A stretch of 64,000 nucleotides of DNA from Clostridia bacterium (GCA_017472255.1 JAFUQU010000014.1:186001-250000); one strand, 5' to 3'; positions 8,852 to 18,118 are shown, counted from the first letter of the stretch. Made by a program: numbers and translations. The notes: generated by a model not told the origin, from the sequence alone.

Positions 8852-11800
8852 TTTCGTTCATCTTCATCTGCATAGCGAATACAGCCTGCTGGACGGCGCC
8901 TGCCGCGTTACCGACATCCCCAAGCGGGCGAAGGAATGCGGTCACACCGCCGCCGCCATAACCGACCACGGTGCGATGTACGGCGCCGTGGCGTTTTACA
9001 ATGCCTGCAAGGCCGAGGGAATCAAGCCGATCATCGGCTGCGAGGTTTATTTCGCCCGCCGCACCCGTTTCGATAAAACCCACGGCGAGGATTCGGGCAG
9101 CTGTCATCTTGTTCTGCTGGTGAAGAACGAAATCGGCTACAGAAATCTTATTTACATGGTGACGAAGGCCTTCACCGAGGGATTTTATTCCAAGCCGCGC
9201 ATCGATATGGAGCTGCTGGAAGCCCATCACGAGGGTTTGATCGCTCTGTCCGCCTGTCTGGCGGGCTTCATCCCCCGGGCACTGCTGTCGGGGGATTACG
9301 ACGCCGCTCGCAATCACGCAATCCGGATGAAGGAGCTGTTCGGCGAGGATTATTATCTGGAGATTCAGGATCACGGCATCGACGAGCAGAAGGAGGTCAA
9401 CCGAGGGCTGGTAAAGCTGTCCCGGGAATTGTCGATTCCGCTGGTGGCGACTAACGATGTGCATTACCTCCGCCGTCAGGACGCGGACAGTCAGGCGATT
9501 CTCATGTGCATCCAGACCAACAATGTCATCACCGACGGACGTCCCATCGGCTTTGAAACCGATGAATTTTACTATAAAACCACCGCCGAAATGGAGAAGC
9601 TGTTCGGCTACCTCGATTCGGAGGAGCTGGGCAGCCCCATCACCAACACCCAGCGTGTGGCGGACAAGTGCAGCTTCGACTTTGATTTCTCCAAGCTGTA
9701 TCTTCCTGCCTTCCGTACATCCGACGGCACGACGCCGGACGAATACCTGCGCCGCCTGACCGAAGCGGGGCTGGCGAAGCGTCTGGAGACCGGGCGGATT
9801 ATCTATACGGACAGACATCCCGAAAGCGAATACCGGGAGCGCATCGACTACGAGCTGTCGGTGATTATCCGCATGGGCTACGCCGACTACTTCCTAATTG
9901 TGCAGGATTTCGTGGGCTATGCCAAATCCAAGGATATCCCCGTAGGTCCCGGACGCGGTTCGGGCGCGGGAAGCCTTGTGGCTTTTCTGCTGGGGATTAC
10001 TGACCTCGACCCGCTGGTGTTCGAGCTGCTGTTCGAGCGCTTTTTGAACCCGGAGCGGGTCAGTATGCCCGACTTCGACATTGATTTCTGTTACAACCGC
10101 CGGGATGAGGTCATCGAATATGTTCGCGACCGTTACGGAAGCGACCATGTGGCGCAGATTATCACCTTTGGAACCATGGCGGCGCGGGCTGTCGTTCGGG
10201 ACGTGGGACGGGCGCTGGGAATGTCCTACGCCGAAACCGACGCGGTGGCCAAGTGCATTCCCCATGCGCTGGATATGACGCTGGACACGGCGCTCCAGTC
10301 CAGCAAAGATCTGCGGGAAATGTACGAAGCCGACGAGAAGGTCAAACGGCTCATCGACACCTCCCGGGCGCTGGAGGGTATGCCCCGGCATTCCTCCACC
10401 CATGCGGCGGGCGTGGTTATCACCGACCGCCCGGTTCACGAATATGTGCCGCTGGCGGTCAACGGCGAAATGCCGGTGACTCAGTTCGATATGGATACGG
10501 TGGCGAAGCTGGGACTGCTGAAGTTCGACTTCCTCGCCCTGCGCTATCTGACCATTATCTCCGACACCGAGCGGCAGATTCGGGAATACGAGCCGGATTT
10601 CGCCGTGGACAGACTGCCGCTGGACGACGCGAAGGCTTACGAGCTGATCTCCGCCGGCAATACCGACGGTGTGTTCCAGCTGGAATCGGGCGGTATGCGC
10701 CAGATGCTGACCCAGTTGCGCCCCGACTGCATTGAGGACATCGTGGCGGCTATCTCGCTCTACCGTCCCGGTCCTATGGATTCCATTCCGAAGTTCATTG
10801 AGAATCGGAAGGATCGTTCGAAAATCGTTTATAAAACGCCGCTGCTGGCGCCGATTCTGGACGTGACCTACGGCTGCATGGTTTATCAGGAGCAGGTTAT
10901 GCAGGTGTGCCGGACGGTGGCGGGCTATTCTTACGGGCGCGCCGATCTGGTTCGGCGCATGATGGCGAAGAAAAAGGCTGAGGAGATGGAGAAAGAGCGT
11001 GCCGTTTTCGTGGAAGGCGCGGCAAATAACGGCATCACCGCCGATGTGGCCAACGAGCTGTTCGATGAGATGTCCGGCTTTGCCAGCTACGCCTTCAACA
11101 AGAGCCATGCCGCCGCGTATGCCATTCTCTCCTACCGCACCGCTTATCTGAAAAGCCATTATCCCTGTGAGTATCTGGCGGCGCTGATGACATCGGTCAT
11201 GGGCAGCGCATCCAAAACCGCCGAATATGTATCCGAATGCACCCGCTACCGAATTCGTATCCTGCCTCCCGATATCAACGAGAGCTATGCGAACTTCCAC
11301 GCCTATCGCAGCGGAAAGGAGCGCTATATACGCTTCGGTCTGCTGGCGCTGAAAAATCTGGGCGAGGGCTTTGTGGAGCGTATCGCACGGGAGCGGGAAG
11401 GGCATCCCTTCGCCTCTTTTGAAGACTTCATCGAGCGGATGTACGGGCAGGATATGAACAAGCGTCAGGTGGAAGCGCTGATCAAGAGTGGCGCTTTTGA
11501 CAGTCTGGGTATCTATCGAAGCCGCCTGCTTCTTTCCTATGAGCGGATTATCGATCATTATCAGGAAAAAAACCGCACCAACATCGCCGGACAGCTTGAT
11601 CTCTTTTCTCAGGGCGGTGAAACCATGGCGAAGCCGGAGGGCTTTGTTTACCCGGATATTCCCGAGCTGTCCCTGCGGGAGAAGCTGCGTCTGGAGAAGG
11701 AATGTTCAGGCATCTATTTCTCGGGCAGCTTATTGCAGGACTACTCTAAGCACGTGGACAAAATCGCTCCCACCGCCATCAACGATATTCTGCTCGCCTT

Positions 11801-12428
11801 CTCCGAAGACCCGGATTCGGACGCGGTATTCCGAGACAAGCAGACGGTGATTATCTGCGGCATCGTGAACCGCCGCCAGATGAAGCTGACCAAGAACGGC
11901 GCACAGATGGCATTTCTGTCGGTGGAAGACCGCTTCGGTGAGATGGAGGTCATTGTCTTCCCAAAGACGCTGGAGCAGTATGGCGGCTACATCACCGAGG
12001 AAGCGGCGCTGGCCATTGTGGGACAGCTGTCCGTGCGGGACGATGAGGATCCGAAGCTGCTTTGCCAGGCGGTGATGCCACTGGACGACAACGAGCATTT
12101 CGGCGAGCATTCGCCCGCCCTGTCCATGCCCGGTCAGACCCGTCCGAGGGCACAGACGGTTCAGCCGACTGCAACGGCTCAGCCGATGCAGCCGAGCCGT
12201 CCCACAAAGATTTATATGCGTGTGGAGCGCGCCGACGAATCCGACCGGGGATTCCGCAAGGCGGCGAATCTGGTGTCGATTTTCTGCGACGGCGATGTGG
12301 AAGTGATCTTCTACGACAAATCCAAGGCTGAATATATCCGCATGAGCAACCTTCGCCTGATGGCGACGCCGCTGGTTTTGAGCGAACTGCGCGCGCTGCT
12401 GGGCGGCGAAAATGTGGTGCTGCGATAA
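8844..12428 (+). CDS. dnaE: DNA polymerase III alpha subunit, DnaE type
   Basis: This is a 1194-aa replicative C-family polymerase. The PHP domain opens the protein (HLHLHSEYSLLDG). The palm carries the catalytic acidic motif PDFDIDF near 409-415 and the third acidic site in KFDFLALRYLTII near 560. A canonical beta-clamp binding peptide, QLDLF, is near 916-920. The OB domain (VIICGIVNRRQMKLTKNG) lies near 1005. A Pro/Gln/Thr-rich linker near 1100-1120 separates a small C-terminal domain. In Clostridia DnaE usually works with PolC; PolC is not in the window. AGGAG precedes the ATG. Confidence 0.96.
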   Translation: MPDFVHLHLHSEYSLLDGACRVTDIPKRAKECGHTAAAITDHGAMYGAVAFYNACKAEGIKPIIGCEVYFARRTRFDKTHGEDSGSCHLVLLVKNEIGYRNLIYMVTKAFTEGFYSKPRIDMELLEAHHEGLIALSACLAGFIPRALLSGDYDAARNHAIRMKELFGEDYYLEIQDHGIDEQKEVNRGLVKLSRELSIPLVATNDVHYLRRQDADSQAILMCIQTNNVITDGRPIGFETDEFYYKTTAEMEKLFGYLDSEELGSPITNTQRVADKCSFDFDFSKLYLPAFRTSDGTTPDEYLRRLTEAGLAKRLETGRIIYTDRHPESEYRERIDYELSVIIRMGYADYFLIVQDFVGYAKSKDIPVGPGRGSGAGSLVAFLLGITDLDPLVFELLFERFLNPERVSMPDFDIDFCYNRRDEVIEYVRDRYGSDHVAQIITFGTMAARAVVRDVGRALGMSYAETDAVAKCIPHALDMTLDTALQSSKDLREMYEADEKVKRLIDTSRALEGMPRHSSTHAAGVVITDRPVHEYVPLAVNGEMPVTQFDMDTVAKLGLLKFDFLALRYLTIISDTERQIREYEPDFAVDRLPLDDAKAYELISAGNTDGVFQLESGGMRQMLTQLRPDCIEDIVAAISLYRPGPMDSIPKFIENRKDRSKIVYKTPLLAPILDVTYGCMVYQEQVMQVCRTVAGYSYGRADLVRRMMAKKKAEEMEKERAVFVEGAANNGITADVANELFDEMSGFASYAFNKSHAAAYAILSYRTAYLKSHYPCEYLAALMTSVMGSASKTAEYVSECTRYRIRILPPDINESYANFHAYRSGKERYIRFGLLALKNLGEGFVERIAREREGHPFASFEDFIERMYGQDMNKRQVEALIKSGAFDSLGIYRSRLLLSYERIIDHYQEKNRTNIAGQLDLFSQGGETMAKPEGFVYPDIPELSLREKLRLEKECSGIYFSGSLLQDYSKHVDKIAPTAINDILLAFSEDPDSDAVFRDKQTVIICGIVNRRQMKLTKNGAQMAFLSVEDRFGEMEVIVFPKTLEQYGGYITEEAALAIVGQLSVRDDEDPKLLCQAVMPLDDNEHFGEHSPALSMPGQTRPRAQTVQPTATAQPMQPSRPTKIYMRVERADESDRGFRKAANLVSIFCDGDVEVIFYDKSKAEYIRMSNLRLMATPLVLSELRALLGGENVVLR

Positions 12429-12439
12429 GGAGGATGTGC

Positions 12440-13111
12440 ATGAAAAAAGAGAAGAAAAAACGTTCCCGTCAGGTTTATCGCAGCATTGTGCTGCTGTCGA
12501 AGATCGGTGCGCCGGTTTTTCACGCACTTTATTATGTATTCATCGCACTGGTGGTGTTTTTTGCGATTTTGGCGCTGATCGTCTTTCTTGTCAACACCTC
12601 TGTGGAAAAGATGCTGCTTCCGCCGCTGATGACCCTGCATGGCGACGAATATTATTCGATTTTCATCGGCAACGGCATTCGAATCGACGCGGCTTACGAG
12701 TCGGTGACGCTGGCGGACATCAAAACGGTGATTTATGCAGAGCTGATTCTGGTCGCCGCCGTATGCTGCATGATGGCGCCCGTATCGCTTTTCCTGTCTC
12801 GCCTGATGAAAAATATAGCTTCGGGAATGCCTGCCAATCTTCAAAACGCCCGCTATGTTCTGTACATCGGTCTGTCGGTTATGTGCGGCTATACCTTTGT
12901 ACGCATCGCCAGCCGGTTCTATAACTATCTGCTGGTGCGCACCTTTGTGGCGGACAGCGGGGCGATTCACCTGTCCATGGGGATTGATCTCGGCGGTGTG
13001 GTCATAGGTCTGCTGATCATGCTGCTGGGCTATGTTTATGGTCACGCCTGTGAGACGATGGTGGCGCAGTCTATGACGCCCGAAACCCATCATGATATTC
13101 AGCAGCGCTGA
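12440..13111 (+). CDS. Four-helix integral membrane protein, unknown function
   Basis: I do not recognise a named family with confidence; the layout loosely resembles DUF2975 membrane proteins. I take the second ATG as start because AAGGAGG directly abuts the first ATG (12434) but lies 6 bp before this one. The N-terminus is strongly basic (KKEKKKRSRQ). Hydrophobic segments lie near residues 26-50, 88-115, 138-157 and 180-205. A soluble loop of about 35 residues follows the first helix. It begins 12 bp after dnaE and may share its transcript. Confidence 0.7.
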   Translation: MKKEKKKRSRQVYRSIVLLSKIGAPVFHALYYVFIALVVFFAILALIVFLVNTSVEKMLLPPLMTLHGDEYYSIFIGNGIRIDAAYESVTLADIKTVIYAELILVAAVCCMMAPVSLFLSRLMKNIASGMPANLQNARYVLYIGLSVMCGYTFVRIASRFYNYLLVRTFVADSGAIHLSMGIDLGGVVIGLLIMLLGYVYGHACETMVAQSMTPETHHDIQQR

Positions 13112-13169
13112 CGGGGCGCGAACCTTAAATTTGTAAATTTTTTGCACTTCATTGCTTTGTATCCGTAAA

Positions 13170-13201
13170 TTCACAAAATATTCACGGGATTGCATTATAA
13201 T
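13170..13201 (+). promoter_or_regulatory. Possible promoter of the penicillin-binding protein gene
   Basis: TATAAT at 13196-13201 is a perfect -10. The best -35 is TTCACA at 13170-13175 with a long 20-bp spacer, so only the -10 is convincing. The 173-bp gap to the previous gene is AT-rich, unlike its surroundings, which fits a promoter region. Confidence 0.4.
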
Positions 13202-13284
13202 AAAAAGAACAATTCTCTGCTTTGCTTCGTCTAAATGATATAGAACCACAATCATAACGAAGTTTCGGAAAGGAAAATCGGAAA

Positions 13285-15966
13285 TTGAACAATTATCCCA
13301 GAAAACCGACATCACAGGGACAGCATCAGACAACGCAGCGGAAGCCTTCCAATAAAAAGAAGGTAAACTGGTCGGGTGAGGTAGCTTCCTCGGCAAAAAT
13401 CGCCGGAAAGGTTGTAGGACGGATATTCTCCTACGTCCTGAACGTGCTGCTGACGGTGCTGCTCATCTGCTTTATCACCGGCATCATCGTTGTCACCGTC
13501 TTCGCCGTGTATGTGAAAAACTATATTGACCCGGAGATCGATCCTTCGCTGTTCAAGATGAACGCAAGCCAGACGACAAAAATCTTTTATATGGACTATT
13601 CCGACCGCGAAAACCGCATCGGTGAAATGATTGAGATAGAGGATCAGCGTCTTTATGGCAGCCAGAACAGTATGTGGGTGTCCTATACGGAAATTCCCGA
13701 AGATCTGGTCAACGCATTCGTTGCCATCGAGGACCACCGTTTCTGGAATCACAGCGGCGTGGACTGGTGGCGAACCTGCGGCGCGATTCTGAACTATTTC
13801 ATTCCCTTTGATAATAAATTCGGCGGATCGACCATTACGCAGCAGACCATTAAAAATCTGACCGAAGATGACGATTACACGCCTCAGCGAAAGATTCAGG
13901 AAATTCTGCGTGCGCTGAACCTTGAGAAAAAGCTGGATAAGACGCAGATTATGGAGCTGTATCTGAATAATATCTATCTGTCCCAGAACTGTATTGGCGT
14001 GCAGGCGGCGGCATGGACCTACTTCGGCAAGGAGGTCAAGGATTTGACGCTGCTGGAATGCGCGGCGATTGCGGGTATCACCCAGGCTCCGACCAAGTAT
14101 GACCCGGTGCAGAATCCCGAGAGCCAGACAACCAAGCGCAATACCGTTCTTGCGAAAATGCTGGAGTACGGCTACATCACGCAGGCGGAGTACGATGAAA
14201 ACTACAACAAGGAGCTTGACCTCAACTATCAGGGACGGGCACAGAGCGTGAAGGCGTCCACCAACTCCTGGTACACCGATCAGGTCATTGAGGAGGTTGT
14301 GGCTGCGCTTTGCGCGGAGAAAGGTTATTCAGAGAAAGCCGCATATGATATGATCTACTCCGGCGGTCTTCAGATTATTACGCTTCAGGATCCCGATATT
14401 CAGGATATCCTTGAAGAGGTCTACACCAACGATGCCAACTTCCCCAAGACAAACAACGCCATTCAGCCCCAGTCTTCGTTTGTGGTCATCGACCACGCTA
14501 CCGGCGACGTGGTTGGTCTGATCGGCGCGCGCGGCGAGAAGGAGGGCAACCTGCTTCTGAACTACGCTACCCAGACTACACGCTCCCCCGGTTCGTCCAT
14601 CAAGCCGCTGTCGATCTATGCGCCGGCGCTGGAGAAGGGAATCATCACTTATGGCAGCGTCTATGACGATGTGCCGGTGTGGTTCAACTACGCGGACGAC
14701 GATGAGGAGAAGCTGAATCCTTCCGCCTGGCCGAAAAACCTGCCCGAGGTTTACAACGGTCTGACCACGGTGCAGGACGCCGTGACCCGTTCGGTCAACA
14801 CGGTGGCGGTACGCATTCTTCAGGATCTGACGCTGGATGCATCCTTCGATTTTGTACGCAACAAACTGAACATGACCAGCTATATTGAATATGCCACCCT
14901 GTCCAACGGCATGGGTATCACCGATAAGGACTACTCGGCGCTGGCGCTGGGCGGTATGAACTACGGCGTGACCAATCTGGAGATCACCGCCGCATATCAG
15001 GTTTTTGCCAACGGCGGTGTTTACAACAAGCCCCGTACCTGGCTGAAGGTGCTGGACAGCGAGGGCAATCTGCTGCTGGAGAATGAATCGGAAAGCTACG
15101 TTGTCATCAGCGAGCAGACCGCATCCATTATGACCAAGATGCTTCAGAATGTTGTCACTCGGGGTACCGCGAAAGCTGTGACCCTGCAAAAGCAGATTAA
15201 CTGCGCCGGTAAGACCGGTACGGCGTCCAACGACGTTGACCGCTGGTTCATCGGCTACACGCCTTATTACGTGGGCGGTATCTGGTTTGGCTACGAAATG
15301 CCCCAGTCGCTGGGTACACTGTCCTTCAACCCGGTGACAACAGGCTGGGATATTGTCATGACCAAGATTCACGAGGAAATTCTGAACAGCGGAAAGTCGC
15401 TGAAGACCTTTGAGACTGCGGATGGTGTGATCAAGGCCACCTACTGCAAGGATTCGGGCAAGCTGATGACTTCGGCCTGCTACCTTGATCCCCGCGGCAG
15501 CCGTGCGGAGGAAGGTTACTTCACCGCCGCGACCGTTCCTACAGAAACCTGCGACCGTCATGTGCTCGTCAATATCGATACGTCTACCGGAGCAATTGCC
15601 AACGAGTACTGTCCGTCCGAGTCTGTGGTACAGAAGGGTCTGCTCAAGCTGGAAAACGGCGAGCGTGTCTTCCCGATGAATGTGAAGGTTACGGACGCTC
15701 AGTACACCTATATGGAGGTATCGGCGGACACGCCGATGCCTGAAAGCGGAGACGTTCCTTTCTATATCAATCTTTACGAGGAGGGCACGTATCCCGGTTA
15801 TACGAATACCAATGGCAATCGGGTGTACAACAGCTATTGCTATGAGCACCACTATGTGGAGCCGGAACCCGAGGAAACCACAACGCCGGAGGAAGATTCC
15901 GACATCCCTCCGGATGAAAGCGGTATGCCCGAGGACACCGGTGATACCGGCGATGTGGCTGCATAA
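13285..15966 (+). CDS. Class A penicillin-binding protein (PBP1A-like)
   Basis: This bifunctional peptidoglycan synthase has 893 aa. A basic cytoplasmic tail and one membrane anchor (about 45-78) come first. The GT51 glycosyltransferase domain follows, with the catalytic glutamate in VAIEDHRFWNHSG and the motifs GGSTITQQTIKNL and RKIQEILRALNLEKKL. The transpeptidase domain has SSIK near 436 (active-site serine), SVN in RSVNTVAVRIL, and KTGT near 643. The tail is Pro/Glu/Thr-rich (EPEPEETTTPEED) and probably lies outside the cell. The start is TTG, with AAAGGA about 10 bp upstream. No other gene is on its transcript before a terminator at 15984. Confidence 0.93.
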   Translation: MNNYPRKPTSQGQHQTTQRKPSNKKKVNWSGEVASSAKIAGKVVGRIFSYVLNVLLTVLLICFITGIIVVTVFAVYVKNYIDPEIDPSLFKMNASQTTKIFYMDYSDRENRIGEMIEIEDQRLYGSQNSMWVSYTEIPEDLVNAFVAIEDHRFWNHSGVDWWRTCGAILNYFIPFDNKFGGSTITQQTIKNLTEDDDYTPQRKIQEILRALNLEKKLDKTQIMELYLNNIYLSQNCIGVQAAAWTYFGKEVKDLTLLECAAIAGITQAPTKYDPVQNPESQTTKRNTVLAKMLEYGYITQAEYDENYNKELDLNYQGRAQSVKASTNSWYTDQVIEEVVAALCAEKGYSEKAAYDMIYSGGLQIITLQDPDIQDILEEVYTNDANFPKTNNAIQPQSSFVVIDHATGDVVGLIGARGEKEGNLLLNYATQTTRSPGSSIKPLSIYAPALEKGIITYGSVYDDVPVWFNYADDDEEKLNPSAWPKNLPEVYNGLTTVQDAVTRSVNTVAVRILQDLTLDASFDFVRNKLNMTSYIEYATLSNGMGITDKDYSALALGGMNYGVTNLEITAAYQVFANGGVYNKPRTWLKVLDSEGNLLLENESESYVVISEQTASIMTKMLQNVVTRGTAKAVTLQKQINCAGKTGTASNDVDRWFIGYTPYYVGGIWFGYEMPQSLGTLSFNPVTTGWDIVMTKIHEEILNSGKSLKTFETADGVIKATYCKDSGKLMTSACYLDPRGSRAEEGYFTAATVPTETCDRHVLVNIDTSTGAIANEYCPSESVVQKGLLKLENGERVFPMNVKVTDAQYTYMEVSADTPMPESGDVPFYINLYEEGTYPGYTNTNGNRVYNSYCYEHHYVEPEPEETTTPEEDSDIPPDESGMPEDTGDTGDVAA

Positions 15967-15983
15967 AAATGGAATGAAAGCCG

Positions 15984-16018
15984 AAATCACCTCATACACA
16001 TTGTATGGGGTGATTTTT
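15984..16018 (+). terminator. Intrinsic terminator after the PBP gene
   Basis: A 14-bp stem (15984-15997 with 16003-16016, one G-T pair) and 5-base loop are followed by TTTTTAT. The 3' arm also contains the GGGGTG that would be the ribosome binding site of the next gene. Confidence 0.8.
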
Positions 16019-16561
16019 ATGTCGTTTATCAAGAATCAAAAGCGGAAAATCCGTAGTATCATTCGTGTTGAGCTGTGCCGCATTGATCTGAAATGCGTGA
16101 TTATCGGGGCGGTGATCATACTGTTGTGTGGTTTTTTGAGCGCGTTTGTCGGATGTCCGGCGGATGGCTTCGGCACGTTTTTCCGCTGTCTGGAGCGTCC
16201 GAGGTTCACGCCGCCTGCCTTTCTGTTTCCGATCATATGGACGCTGCTGTATATCCTGATCGGCGCGGCAGCGGGTGCTGTAGCCTGTGCGCGAGAGCGT
16301 TCGCTGGAAGCAGACAAATTCAAGGGACTGCTGTTTTTCATTCTGATGATGGTATTCAACTTTGTGTGGACGCCGTTGTTTTTTGGTGCGGGAGCATTTT
16401 TTGCGGCATTTTGTGCGATTATCATGATGCTGATTCTGAGCTTTTTCGCAGCCTGCTTTTTCTTTCGGATTTTTGTGCTGTCCGGGGCGGCGATGGTTAT
16501 ATACATTCTGTGGTTGCTGTTTGCGGCATATCTGAATCTGGGGGTAATTATCCTGAACTAA
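16019..16561 (+). CDS. TspO/MBR family membrane protein
   Basis: This 180-residue protein has five hydrophobic segments in the spacing of the tryptophan-rich sensory protein / peripheral benzodiazepine receptor family. Family features include PRFTPPAFLFPIIWTLLYILIGAA near residues 58-80 (the P-x-W-x-x-Y stretch) and FNFVWTPLFFGAG near 112-124, then LWLLFAAYLNLGVIILN at the end. Members bind porphyrins and similar ligands; the physiological role is not settled. The start is uncertain: this ATG begins right after a terminator hairpin that holds its only RBS-like sequence. A later start near residue 20 is possible. Confidence 0.8.
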   Translation: MSFIKNQKRKIRSIIRVELCRIDLKCVIIGAVIILLCGFLSAFVGCPADGFGTFFRCLERPRFTPPAFLFPIIWTLLYILIGAAAGAVACARERSLEADKFKGLLFFILMMVFNFVWTPLFFGAGAFFAAFCAIIMMLILSFFAACFFFRIFVLSGAAMVIYILWLLFAAYLNLGVIILN

Positions 16562-16668
16562 TACATGCGTATGGGGAAATATGCACAAAATGGATTGCTC
16601 GATTTGTAAATGTGCACAAAATATCATAGTAAATTAACATTTAGAAACAAAAATATACTGAAAATCTA

Positions 16669-16697
16669 TTGACAAATTGAAATGAAAATAGTATAAT
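16669..16697 (+). promoter_or_regulatory. SigA-type promoter of the DUF4430 lipoprotein gene
   Basis: TTGACA (16669-16674) and TATAAT (16692-16697) are separated by exactly 17 bp in an AT-rich gap. This is a full consensus promoter. The leader to the ATG at 16770 is about 65 bases. Confidence 0.9.
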
Positions 16698-16769
16698 ATA
16701 CGCATAGGTGAAAACAGTTATAGCTGAATAGTACTTCACTTATACTATTTATTAGGAGGATAATCTCGA

Positions 16770-17201
16770 ATGAAATTTACCCGCGTTTTAACCCTGCTCA
16801 TGGTCGGCATCCTGGTTGCACTCTCTCTCGGTTCTTGCAGCAGCGGTCCTGCTGCCCCCATTACCACCGTTACCCTCATCATTGAGAATCCGGACGATCC
16901 TGAAAATCCCATCCTGAACACCACCGTTGAAGTACAGGACGAGAACCCCACCGTTCTGATGGCGTTCCAGGAAGGCTGCATTGCAAATGAAATTTCCTAT
17001 GTTCTGACCGATGCAGAGGATTCTGTCCGCGATATCAAGGACTACAAGGATGTTACCGTTGACGGTCTGACCTACTACTGGATCTACCTCATCGACGGTG
17101 TGGAGCCGACTCAGGGCAAGGCAAACGCTAATGCGATTTCGGAAGGTCAGACGATTACCTATCAGTACATCGTTTTCGATCCCGCAGCTGAAGATGAATA
17201 A
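16770..17201 (+). CDS. DUF4430-domain lipoprotein
   Basis: This 143-aa secreted protein has a lipoprotein signal peptide: MKFTR, a hydrophobic core, then LSLGSC with the lipidated cysteine near residue 24. The remainder resembles the small DUF4430 (transcobalamin C-terminal-like) domain: VTLIIENPDD near 35, a central FQEGCIANEISYVL, YYWIYLIDGVEP near 96 and a final YQYIVFDP. Such domains occur in cobalamin-binding and cell-surface proteins; ligand binding here is unproven. AGGAGG lies 11 bp before the ATG. It is monocistronic, between its own promoter and a strong terminator. Confidence 0.8.
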   Translation: MKFTRVLTLLMVGILVALSLGSCSSGPAAPITTVTLIIENPDDPENPILNTTVEVQDENPTVLMAFQEGCIANEISYVLTDAEDSVRDIKDYKDVTVDGLTYYWIYLIDGVEPTQGKANANAISEGQTITYQYIVFDPAAEDE

Positions 17202-17210
17202 AAATTACGA

Positions 17211-17237
17211 AGGATGCCGTTTTGCGGCATCCTTTTT
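17211..17237 (+). terminator. Intrinsic terminator after the DUF4430 gene
   Basis: AAGGATGCCG pairs with CGGCATCCTT around a 5-base loop and runs into TTTTT. Confidence 0.9.
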
Positions 17238-17498
17238 CTATGAGGTGCTGTATATTTGAAAATACGCTCCATAAACTGACGCATGATAAGAAGCTGCTGT
17301 GGACGAGATTCTGCGCACCTCTGACAGCGGTTTGATCGCTCCGACACAAAGTGCCTGCCTGCACCGTTCATCGCTCAGAGCCGCGAGAAAGCACATGAGG
17401 ATGGGGCTGTATATGATGCGCGAAGGATTCCGGCGGACCATCGATGGCGGCAGGGAACGGCATGCGCATCGGCGTGTTTATGGTTTGTTGAGAAAATA
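17238..17498 (+). other. Intergenic stretch with no assignable gene
   Basis: Between the terminator at 17237 and the inverted repeat at 17499 I find no gene I can support. Short open frames exist on both strands (longest about 66 codons) but lack good ribosome binding sites and recognisable motifs. It may be the remains of a decayed gene. Confidence 0.4.
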
Positions 17499-17568
17499 GA
17501 AAATCCTCCTGCATAATATGGCGGACACGCTCATATAGTATACCAGCCATATTATAAGGAGGATTTTC
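17499..17568 (+). repeat. Long inverted repeat hiding the RBS of the DUF4830 gene
   Basis: The left arm (17499-17522) and right arm (17546-17568) match perfectly over 12 bp (GAAAATCCTCCT / AGGAGGATTTTC) and 10 bp (ATAATATGGC / GCCATATTAT), with a 2-by-1 internal bulge and a 23-base loop. The right arm contains the AAGGAGG ribosome binding site of the gene at 17571. A weak promoter (TTGAGA 17488, CATAAT 17512, 18 bp apart) would start RNA inside the loop and so free the site. Confidence 0.85.
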
Positions 17569-17570
17569 AT

Positions 17571-18065
17571 ATGTTCATCTATTCGATGCGCGCCAGCACC
17601 GTCAAATTTTTTGGCGTCACCACGCTGGCTGTGATTGCCCTGGTCACGCTGTTGGTTTTTATCCCCAGTGCCGAGCCGACCATCTCAAACGGTGTGTTGG
17701 AGACGGTGGAGAGCGTCAAATTCGATAAGATCAAGACCGCCGAGGATCGTATTGCTTTCCTACGCCAGTTCGGCTGGGAGGTGGAGGCAGTGCCGCTGGA
17801 GGAGGTGGAGGTGACGATTCCGGCGGAGTTTGACAAGGTGTATCAGAGTTACAACGAGCTTCAGCGCAAGCAGGGCTTTGATCTGACCGGCTACATGAAA
17901 AAGAATGTCATGCGCTACACCTACAAGATCACCAACTATCCCGATTACACCGGCGATGTCTACGCCAACTTCCTTGTGTACAAGAACAAGGTGATCGGCG
18001 GTGATGTCTGTTCCGCTGATTCGAACGGCTTCATTCATGGGCTGGATCGAACCATTACTTATTGA
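17571..18065 (+). CDS. DUF4830-domain membrane-anchored protein
   Basis: This 164-residue protein has a short N-terminus, one membrane anchor (about 12-32) and an exported domain. The segment EDRIAFLRQFGWEVEAVPLEEVEVTIP near 62-88 is the DUF4830 signature, followed by FDKVYQSYNELQRKQGFDLTGY and a conserved end with VYANFLVYKNKVIGGDVCS. Function is unknown; the family is common in Clostridia. Its strong RBS (AAGGAGG) lies in the arm of a long inverted repeat. It ends at a bidirectional terminator facing the sigma-factor gene. Confidence 0.75.
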   Translation: MFIYSMRASTVKFFGVTTLAVIALVTLLVFIPSAEPTISNGVLETVESVKFDKIKTAEDRIAFLRQFGWEVEAVPLEEVEVTIPAEFDKVYQSYNELQRKQGFDLTGYMKKNVMRYTYKITNYPDYTGDVYANFLVYKNKVIGGDVCSADSNGFIHGLDRTITY

Positions 18066-18067
18066 AG

Positions 18068-18102
18068 AAAAATCGGATGCCGCGCAGCGGCATCCGATTT
18101 TT
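18068..18102. terminator. Bidirectional terminator between convergent genes
   Basis: AAAAATCGGATGCCGC and its complement form a 16-bp stem with a 3-base loop; A-run and T-run flanks serve both the DUF4830 gene (+) and the sigma gene (-). Confidence 0.9.
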
Positions 18103-18118
18103 GATTTTCCCTGTTTGA

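Noticed and set aside
9894..11558. 554-codon minus-strand frame inside dnaE
   Set aside because: Antisense shadow of a sure gene; no motif or RBS.
14329..16032. 567-codon minus-strand frame over the PBP gene
   Set aside because: Antisense shadow; it runs through the terminator and has no independent support.
17499..17568. Invertible promoter switch
   Set aside because: The spacer between the repeats is only 23 bp, too small for known site-specific invertases, and no recombinase gene is nearby.
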